DNA of 64,000 nt from Streptomyces macrolidinus. GTDB lineage: Bacteria; Actinomycetota; Actinomycetes; Streptomycetales; Streptomycetaceae. Within the stretch, counting starts at the first letter, position 1, and every line of letters starts with the position of its first letter. Under the pieces are notes generated by a model. It ran no database searches. It worked only from the letters and a program-made list of their open reading frames with translations, and was not told where the DNA came from. The DNA lies in contig NZ_JAMWMR010000014.1 in NCBI RefSeq assembly GCF_023887685.1, positions 1-64,000 of the forward strand. The letters are read 5' to 3'. The position numbers were made by a program, and so were the translations under genes. Positions 57,968-64,000 of the stretch are shown piece by piece.

Positions 57968-60109
57968 TCACCCCCCGAGCTGTAGTCCGTCGGCCGCCTC
58001 CTCCACCATGGCGAGGCCGGTCCGGCCGATCCGTACGGAGAAGGGGGCTCCGGCAAGCCTCAGGCCGGTCAGGACGATCTCGCCGAGCGGCGCGCCGTGC
58101 ATCGGACGCAGTGTCACCGTCTTCGCCGGGGCGTCCGGGCGGAGTCCGGCGAGTGTGGTCAGAAGCAGCACCCCGGCGGCTGCCGCCGTGGCGGCGGGGC
58201 GGCAGGCCGCCGGATGCGCCACCGGGGCGCCGCCTCTCGCGCGCGGCTCGCCCGCGTACATCTCGGGCAGCCGGTGTCCGAAGGTCTCCGCCGCCGCCAG
58301 CATGCCGTGCAGCAGCCCGCTCGCCTCCCTGTCATGGCCCGCGGCGGCCAATCCGGCGACGGCGATGGCCGTCTCCTGTATCCGCACGGCCCCGCTGCGG
58401 TGTCCGAACGGGTTGTACGCCGCCTCGCCGGCGCTCAGGCCGCGCAGCCCCCAGCCCGAGTTCACCCCGGTTTCCGTCAGCAGCCGGGCGAGCTGCTCGG
58501 TCCGTGCCCGGTCGAGCAGGCCGGGCGCCAGGGTGCCGGAGCCGAGCAGGCCGGTGTCGAGGAGGTGGGCGGCGCCCGCGCCGAGGTGCGGCACGACTCG
58601 TCCGTCGGGCGTGCGGGCGGCCACCGGTCTGCCGCCCGAGAGGTCCTCGGTCCAGAAGTCCTCGTGGAACGCCTCCCGGAGCGCCTGTGCCCACTGACGC
58701 AGCTCCGGTGCCCCCGGGCGCCCGTAAGCGTCGAGCAGGTCGGCGCCGAGGAGGGCGGCCCGATGGGCGTGCGCCTGGATCTCGCAGCGGTGCGGCCCGT
58801 CCGGTTGCGGGTCGGGGAGGTAGGTGCCGTCGCCGACCGTGGTGCGCAGCCAGCGCAAGCAGCGCTCGGCCGCGGGCAGCAGCTCCTCCGTCTCCCGTTC
58901 GGGCAGGCCCCATCGCCGGGCCTCGGCGAGCACCGCGGGGAAGAGCAGGGTCGACTCGGTGCCCGTGCAGCCCGGTGGGAGGTGTGCGCCCGCGTCCCGC
59001 CGAGGGCCCGGGATCATGCCTGATTCGGCTCCACTGCCGCGGAGTTGGGTACGGGCCAGGATGCGCAGCGTGCCCGCGGCGAGCCGGGTGCCGAGCGGCA
59101 GCGTCATCCGGGCCGCGGCCAGCGCCTCGGCCGGTGCCGGACCGCAGCGCCACGGTGCCCCCGCCGCGAGTTGGAGGTCCGCCGGATGCAGGGGGTCGCG
59201 CAGCAGCAGGGCATGGAGATCCTCGACACAGGTACGCAACAGCGGTTGAACCCGGGGATCGTCGCCCGTGGCCACGGCCGGTGCGAGCGGACTTCTGGCG
59301 TCGCGTCCCACCGCTGCGACCCGACCGGCTCTCACCGGCCGCACCCGCAGTTCCAGGCTCTTGGTCCCGCCGGGAGGCAACTCCAGCTCCCAGCGCAGGA
59401 GTCCGGCGGAGGCGAGGGAGTCGGACGGCGGCGGGTGAGCCGTGACCACGGCGTCGCCCGTATTACCGGACCAGCGCAGCCCGAACGCGTGGACGCTGGC
59501 GGAGAGTTCGGGCCCGGCACCACCCGAGGCGATGGCACTCAACTCCGCGAGATCCGTACCGAGGGCCACCTCCACCGGCAGACGCAGCGGGCGCGGGACC
59601 GCGCTGCGCAGGGTGATCAGCTCCGTGCCGTCCGCGTGCCGGACACGCTCCACGACGACATCCGGGTCCGGGCCGGTGTCGGAGGACGCGTGCACCGTCC
59701 CCACGAAGTGGGCGCGGTCGGCCTCGATCATCCGGGCCTGCACGGCGAGCGGCTCCCGACCCGCCACCCGCACCTGGCAGCGGGAGAGCAGACGCCGACC
59801 CGCGCGGTAGAACCCCTCCAGGCCACTCCCGGTCAACTGCCCCTGGTCCGTGGAGATCGCGAGTGCGGGCAGGGCGACGCAGATCAGCGCTGTGTGGACG
59901 GGCGGCAGGTCGACGAGGCGGCGCTGCGGGAGAGGAGGGCGTCGCGGCGAGCCGGACGGCTGCGGACGGACGGCGGGCATGGGCACCGGTGATCGGCCCA
60001 GGTCCCCGGCCGCTGCCGGTGGGGTACTTGTCGGCGGCGCGGGCCGGGGCAGCTCGCGGCGGGGAGATCGGTCGCCGTCGGGGGCGAAGGGCAGTGCGGA
60101 CAGGGGCAT
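57968..60109 (-). CDS. glycogen-debranching-type protein (amylo-alpha-1,6-glucosidase-like)
   Basis: A 713-residue protein. A disordered Pro/Arg-rich N-terminus (about 1-65) precedes a beta-rich N-terminal domain (about 70-270, like the debranching-enzyme N-terminal domain). An (alpha/alpha)6-barrel follows (about 320-690), with CEIQAHAHRAALLGADLLDAYG near 505 and TETGVNSGWGLRGLSAGEAAYNPFGHRSG near 595, the family's active-site region. GPLAVSGR-like carbohydrate motifs are absent. It probably trims alpha-1,6 or related glycosidic bonds. ATG 60109 follows AGAGGAAG. It has a divergent intergenic gap of 206 bases before the DUF4192 gene stop. Confidence 0.78.
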   Translation of the reverse strand: MPLSALPFAPDGDRSPRRELPRPAPPTSTPPAAAGDLGRSPVPMPAVRPQPSGSPRRPPLPQRRLVDLPPVHTALICVALPALAISTDQGQLTGSGLEGFYRAGRRLLSRCQVRVAGREPLAVQARMIEADRAHFVGTVHASSDTGPDPDVVVERVRHADGTELITLRSAVPRPLRLPVEVALGTDLAELSAIASGGAGPELSASVHAFGLRWSGNTGDAVVTAHPPPSDSLASAGLLRWELELPPGGTKSLELRVRPVRAGRVAAVGRDARSPLAPAVATGDDPRVQPLLRTCVEDLHALLLRDPLHPADLQLAAGAPWRCGPAPAEALAAARMTLPLGTRLAAGTLRILARTQLRGSGAESGMIPGPRRDAGAHLPPGCTGTESTLLFPAVLAEARRWGLPERETEELLPAAERCLRWLRTTVGDGTYLPDPQPDGPHRCEIQAHAHRAALLGADLLDAYGRPGAPELRQWAQALREAFHEDFWTEDLSGGRPVAARTPDGRVVPHLGAGAAHLLDTGLLGSGTLAPGLLDRARTEQLARLLTETGVNSGWGLRGLSAGEAAYNPFGHRSGAVRIQETAIAVAGLAAAGHDREASGLLHGMLAAAETFGHRLPEMYAGEPRARGGAPVAHPAACRPAATAAAAGVLLLTTLAGLRPDAPAKTVTLRPMHGAPLGEIVLTGLRLAGAPFSVRIGRTGLAMVEEAADGLQLGG

Positions 60110-60315
60110 GAAACGGCTTCCTCTGCGCTCGGTACGCCAGGGGCGTGCCCGGCGCCGGGTGAGGGGCTCCGGAGGTCGTGAGCGGTGCGGTGGCGCGCCC
60201 CGGGCGCGGGTTCGGCCACACAGGTGAACGGAAAGGACCTGTCCCAGGTCACGCTCCGGGCCGGGGAAGCCGACCGAACGGCGGTGTACCGAAGGGGCCG
60301 GAGGGCAGCTCACGC

Positions 60316-61893
60316 TCATGTGCCCTGCTCCCCCGTACGCGGCTCCCCCGTGGTCCGGCCAGGCTCGGGGCGGGTCCGGGCGTGGCTGCGCGTGTCGTCC
60401 GCTGACCGCCGCGAGGCCTCGCCGGTGGTCGGGGCGTCGGACGGGCGCCGGTGGCGGAGTCCGAGCGCTCGGGGAGAACGGCTGCCCGGCCGGCGACCGG
60501 CCGACGGGCGTGGCATGCGAGGCCGTCGGGGAAGGGTGCGGGCGTGCCATGACCGCCCCGTGGTGCCGGCCCTCCCCTGACGAGGAGCCAGAGCAGCGGG
60601 CGTGGCCGGGGCGGGGTTCTCGTCGCAGAGCGATGCGGCATGCTCGGCGTGCCCTTGCCCGGCCGCCCCTTTCGCGCGATCCGCTCTCTCCGCGCGCAGG
60701 CATCGGCGGACGGACTCCGGGTCAAGGCCCTCGTTGCAGGCCTGGTGCAGAAGGCGGGCGAAGAGGTAGTCGGGATCCGCGCCCAGGGCCATGGCGAAGG
60801 CTTCGCGGGCCTCGACTTCGTCGCCGGTGGACCAGGCGACCCATCCGGCGAGCGTCAGCGGCGCGGCGGCATGTTCTCCGTACGATCCGACGCAGCGGCG
60901 GGCCAGGGCACGCCACAGCCGCAGGGCCACCGGAGCCTCCGCGCCCTCCATCCACGCCGCCGCGCGGTCACGCGTCGTGCGGTCCTGCAAGCCGAGGATC
61001 AGGGCCGCCGCCTCATCGTGAGCAAGCAGTTCGTCGTCACGGAGATCCGACGGCAGTGTGCCGGACACGGGGGACAGCTCGGCGAGACGTGCCATGACCC
61101 GCTCGGCCAGCCCGAGCGTCTCCGCGGCGACATCCTCACGGGTGCCGTCGTCCAGGATCCTCGGTACGAGTGCCAGGCTCGCGGCGTCCAGGGCCGCTTC
61201 CTGGTCGAGCGCGGCCGATGTCTCCCAGGGGCTGAGCCTCTCCCTGAACTCCTTGAGACTGCCCCGCACTTGAAGGCCCGCGTAGGTCGCGGCGGCGGCC
61301 AGGACGGAGGTACCGGGCAGGCCCATCGGCCGGCCTTCGGCCGGGCAGCAGTCCGAACTCGGGCAGCAGTAGGACCAGTAGCGGCCGTCGGAGATGCACA
61401 GCGCCTCCACCACAGGGATGTCGAGGCTGCCGCAGGTGGTGCGCAGTACTTGGGCGAGCGGCCTGAGGCGTTCCATGACGTCACGGCCCGTCTCCCCGCA
61501 CGCCGGGTCCTGGACGACGTAGGCGACCATGCTCTGCGGGCGGGCGCCTCTGCGTTCGCTGCCGGTCACCAGTCCCTGCACCAACTGCCGTGCCGCGGAG
61601 GGCCAGTCGTCGGGGTGGGGCGGAATGCCGAGCCGTGCGCGCCCGCCGAACCTTCCCCGCCTGTCCTGGTCGTGCAGGGCAACCAGCACGATGCTGTCCT
61701 CGGGGCGGTACCCCAGCAGATACGGCAGGGCGTCGGCCAGCTCGGCGGGGGTGCGCAGCGTGACCTGGGGCCCGCCGTCGACGCTCGCCGAGGAGCCATG
61801 TCCTGTGTACACGGTGGGCCCGCCGTCATGGGGCGCGGATCCATGCATATCGCCGATGCCGGAGGAGCCGGCCGCTTCGTCGTGGTTCGTCAT
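60316..61893 (-). CDS. DUF4192 family protein
   Basis: A 525-residue soluble protein of DUF4192, widespread in actinobacteria. The core begins LRTPAELADALPYLLGYRPEDSIVLVAL near 45-75, then WSYCCPSSDCCPAEGRP near 190 supplies four cysteines. TPR-like helices follow (GWVAWSTGDEVEAREAFAMALGADPDYLFARLL near 360). The last 90 residues are Arg/Pro-rich and low complexity, not conserved. Function unknown. ATG 61893 is chosen. Just upstream lies an inverted pair of DnaA-box sequences, and the RecQ-like gene precedes it on the same strand. Confidence 0.72.
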   Translation of the reverse strand: MTNHDEAAGSSGIGDMHGSAPHDGGPTVYTGHGSSASVDGGPQVTLRTPAELADALPYLLGYRPEDSIVLVALHDQDRRGRFGGRARLGIPPHPDDWPSAARQLVQGLVTGSERRGARPQSMVAYVVQDPACGETGRDVMERLRPLAQVLRTTCGSLDIPVVEALCISDGRYWSYCCPSSDCCPAEGRPMGLPGTSVLAAAATYAGLQVRGSLKEFRERLSPWETSAALDQEAALDAASLALVPRILDDGTREDVAAETLGLAERVMARLAELSPVSGTLPSDLRDDELLAHDEAAALILGLQDRTTRDRAAAWMEGAEAPVALRLWRALARRCVGSYGEHAAAPLTLAGWVAWSTGDEVEAREAFAMALGADPDYLFARLLHQACNEGLDPESVRRCLRAERADRAKGAAGQGHAEHAASLCDENPAPATPAALAPRQGRAGTTGRSWHARTLPRRPRMPRPSAGRRPGSRSPRALGLRHRRPSDAPTTGEASRRSADDTRSHARTRPEPGRTTGEPRTGEQGT

Positions 61894-62081
61894 GCCGTGA
61901 CCATCTCGCGGATTCCGAAATTCCGCTTGAGCCTGTGGATAACCATGGCCATGAGCACGCCAGGGGTTGTCCACAGGCGGACCGGCTTCCGCGCACGATG
62001 TCCGACCGCTCGGGTTACATGGACGCATGACGAACGAAGCCACACCCCTGGCCGGTGGCTGCACCCGCGCCGGGACCGAAC
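61894..62081. promoter_or_regulatory. promoter region of the DUF4192 gene with DnaA-box pair
   Basis: The 188-base gap after the RecQ-like stop holds TGTGGATAA (61934-61942, the reverse of TTATCCACA) and TTGTCCACA (61967-61975). The extended arms GCCTGTGGATAACC and GGTTGTCCACAGGC (61931-61944 and 61965-61978) form an inverted repeat with one mismatch. Both nonamers fit DnaA boxes as used in Streptomyces oriC. No oriC-like array is seen around them. Transcription control by DnaA, or titration, is possible. Confidence 0.6.
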
Positions 62082-64000
62082 TCAGCCCGCAGCGGCGAGG
62101 ACCAGCGGAAGGACTTGGCCGCTGCCCGCCTGCCGGAGAAGGCGGGCGGCGACGGCGAGGGTCCAGCCGGAGTCGGTGCAGTCGTCCACGAGCAGGACCG
62201 GGCCCGAAGAACGCTTCAGGGCATCGGCCAGCTCCTCGGAGACCGTGAAGGCCCCGGACAGTGCCCTGAGACGTTGGGCGGAGTTGCTGCGGTGTGCCGT
62301 GCGAAGGCCGCTCGGCTCGGTGTGGGTCAGAGTGCCCAGGAAAGGAAGGTGCCCGATGGCCGCGATTCCCTGCGCGAGGGAACCGACCAACTGCGGGCGG
62401 GCCACGGACGGTACGGCGACGACTCCTACCGGCCGGGCAGAGGCGTCCGGCACGTCCGGCGCCCAACCCCCCGCAGAGCGTGCCCAGTCGGCGAGGACGG
62501 CCACCGCGGCCCGCAGCACGTCGTCGGGGACCGGCCCGTCCGGCGCGTTCTCGGCCAGCAGAGGGCGCAGCCGGTTGCCCCAGCCGATGTCCGAGAGCCG
62601 CCCCAGGGCGCGCCCGGTGGAGCACTGTTCCCCGGCCGGGATACGGCCCTTGAGGTCGATACCGAGTGCGGGCATGCCCGTGGGCCACATCCGGCGCGGC
62701 TCGATCTCCACGCCGGGGCGGTCCAGTTCCTTCACCGCTCCGGTCAACGCCTCCGCCGAGACGGACGACTCGGCCCACGCTCCCGCGCAGTTGTCGCAGC
62801 GGCCGCACGGGGCAGCACCCTCGTCGTCCAACTGGCCGCGCAGGAACTCCATACGGCACCGGGTCGTGCTCACGTAGTCCCGCATGGCCTGCCGCTCTGC
62901 CGCCCGCTGCCGCGCCACCCACGCATAGCGCTCGGCGTCGTAGACCCACGGCCGGCCGGTGGAGATCCAGCCGCCCTTGACGCGTTGGACCGCCCCGTCC
63001 ACGTCGAGCACCTTGAGCATGGTCTCCAGACGCGTGCGGCGGAGGTCGACCAGGGCCTCCAGGGCCGGTACGGACAGCGGCCGTCCGGCGTTGGCGAGGG
63101 CCGAGAGCGTCTGACGTACCTGCTCTTCGGGCGGGAACGCGGTGTCGGCGAAGTAGCGCCAGATCGCCTCGTCCTCCTTGCCCGGCAGCATGAGCACATC
63201 GGCGTGCTCCACCCCGCGGCCCGCGCGGCCGACCTGTTGGTAGTAGGCGATCGGAGAGGACGGTGAACCAAGATGTACGACGAAGCCCAGATCCGGCTTG
63301 TCGAAGCCCATACCGAGCGCGGAGGTCGCCACGAGCGCCTTGACCCGGTTCTCCTTGAGGTCGTCCTCGGCCTGGAGCCGGTCGGCGTTCTCCGTACGGC
63401 CGGTGTAAGAAGCCACCTTGAAGCCGCGCTGCTTCAGGAAGGCGGTGGCCTCCTCGGCCGCGGCGACGGTGAGGACATAGATGATCCCGGAGCCCGGCAG
63501 CTCGTCGAGGTGCTCGGCGAGCCAGCCCAGGCGGTGCGCCGCGTCCGGCAGCCGGACGACCCCGAGCCGCAGGCTCTCCCGCTCCAGCGAGCCACGCAGC
63601 ACCAGAGCCTCCCCGGCACCGGTACCCAACTGCTCGGCCACATCCGCCGTGACGCGCGCGTTGGCGGTCGCCGTGGTGGCCAGCACCGGCACACCGGGGG
63701 CGAGGTCGCCGAGCATCGCCCGCAACCGGCGGTAGTCAGGCCGGAAGTCGTGGCCCCAGTCGGAGATGCAGTGCGCCTCGTCGACCACCAGCAGACCGGT
63801 CGTGGCCGCGAGCTTGGGCAGCACCTGGTCACGGAAGTCCACGGAATTGAGGCGTTCGGGGCTCACGAGGAGTACGTCGGTCTCACCACGCTCGACCTCC
63901 GCGTAGATCGTCTCCCACTCCTCCGGATTGGCCGAGTTGATCGTGCGTGCGCGGATACCGGCCCGCTCCGCGGCCTCGACCTGGTTACGCATCAACGCCA
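62082..64000 (-). CDS. RecQ-family helicase with phosphoribosyltransferase-like tail (5' end outside window)
   Basis: The gene runs past the window end, so the first roughly 80-100 residues with the Q and Walker A motifs are missing. Visible parts are the DEAH-box VVDEAHCISDWGHDFRPDYRRL, motif III TATATAN, the second RecA lobe with VATSALGMGFDKPDLGFVVHLG and QQVGRAGRG, and the zinc-binding CGRCDNCAG. The last 120 residues include VLLVDDCTDSGWTL, a PRPP-binding loop of type I phosphoribosyltransferases. RecQ proteins with this tail occur in actinobacteria, but its substrate is unknown. It presumably repairs or restarts replication. Confidence 0.85.
   Translation of the reverse strand, partial: ALMRNQVEAAERAGIRARTINSANPEEWETIYAEVERGETDVLLVSPERLNSVDFRDQVLPKLAATTGLLVVDEAHCISDWGHDFRPDYRRLRAMLGDLAPGVPVLATTATANARVTADVAEQLGTGAGEALVLRGSLERESLRLGVVRLPDAAHRLGWLAEHLDELPGSGIIYVLTVAAAEEATAFLKQRGFKVASYTGRTENADRLQAEDDLKENRVKALVATSALGMGFDKPDLGFVVHLGSPSSPIAYYQQVGRAGRGVEHADVLMLPGKEDEAIWRYFADTAFPPEEQVRQTLSALANAGRPLSVPALEALVDLRRTRLETMLKVLDVDGAVQRVKGGWISTGRPWVYDAERYAWVARQRAAERQAMRDYVSTTRCRMEFLRGQLDDEGAAPCGRCDNCAGAWAESSVSAEALTGAVKELDRPGVEIEPRRMWPTGMPALGIDLKGRIPAGEQCSTGRALGRLSDIGWGNRLRPLLAENAPDGPVPDDVLRAAVAVLADWARSAGGWAPDVPDASARPVGVVAVPSVARPQLVGSLAQGIAAIGHLPFLGTLTHTEPSGLRTAHRSNSAQRLRALSGAFTVSEELADALKRSSGPVLLVDDCTDSGWTLAVAARLLRQAGSGQVLPLVLAAAG

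Noticed and set aside
61931..61978. A replication origin
   Set aside because: Only two DnaA boxes are present, with no dnaA/dnaN genes and no box array, so this is not oriC.
62028..62248. Plus-strand ORF MTNEATPLAGG... opposite the RecQ tail
   Set aside because: No ribosome-binding site, and the body becomes Arg/Pro-rich antisense text of the PRTase-like domain.

Overview
The window is a very GC-rich stretch of an actinobacterial core chromosome, almost certainly Streptomyces. The evidence is the strong third-position G/C bias, the frequent GTG starts, an HrdB-type principal sigma factor beside a WhiH-like sporulation regulator, a SepH-type division protein, a CutRS pair and separate topoisomerase IV genes. 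No tRNA, rRNA, CRISPR array, insertion sequence or prophage is visible. Nearly all of it is single-copy housekeeping DNA packed in short divergent and convergent operons.

Left part (about 1-13700): an RNA methyltransferase, a KimA-like potassium/proton permease, two RCK (TrkA/CeoB-CeoC) proteins, DUF3159, an OB-fold protein, KdpDE, DUF3710, dut, a PaaI-type thioesterase, DUF3093 and DUF4193. Apart from KdpDE this is the gene order I know from the Rv2689c-Rv2703 block of Mycobacterium tuberculosis. KimA-like permease, CeoB, CeoC, KdpD and KdpE together make a potassium-homeostasis group, and a previously uncalled 31-codon membrane peptide lies in its divergent promoter region.

Middle part (about 14000-38000): CutS/CutR, a small helical protein, suhB, ferrochelatase, an MFS exporter, a lactone/alditol oxidase, SepH, a rhodanese, a VOC protein, thymidine kinase, a phosphodiesterase-like enzyme with DUF5998, a GNAT/acyl-CoA-synthetase protein acetyltransferase, HPr, an M23 wall hydrolase with a possible c-di-AMP leader, an M16 protease pair and parC.

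Right part (about 38000-64000): a CobW GTPase, a decayed citrate synthase tail, an iron-box-controlled ferredoxin-like protein, a CitA/CitB-type two-component system wrapped around an NMT1-type ABC transporter, a symporter with DUF485, parE, a zinc-ribbon protein, a secreted trypsin-like protease, hrdB, whiH, a fused ABC transporter, a NrtR-like Nudix regulator, a glycogen-debranching-like protein, a DUF4192 protein and a RecQ-like helicase with a phosphoribosyltransferase-like tail that runs off the end.

Regulatory signals that can be read directly include a sigma-WhiG-like promoter before whiH, a sigma-R-like promoter before hrdB, an iron box that leaves a leaderless start, an inverted pair of DnaA boxes before the DUF4192 gene, and eleven strong terminator hairpins, mostly between convergent genes. 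I did not find one clear-cut new defence or mobile system. The most novel items are the small membrane peptide in the potassium cluster, the citrate synthase remnant, the DnaA-box pair and the operator-like dyads around the split two-component/ABC locus.
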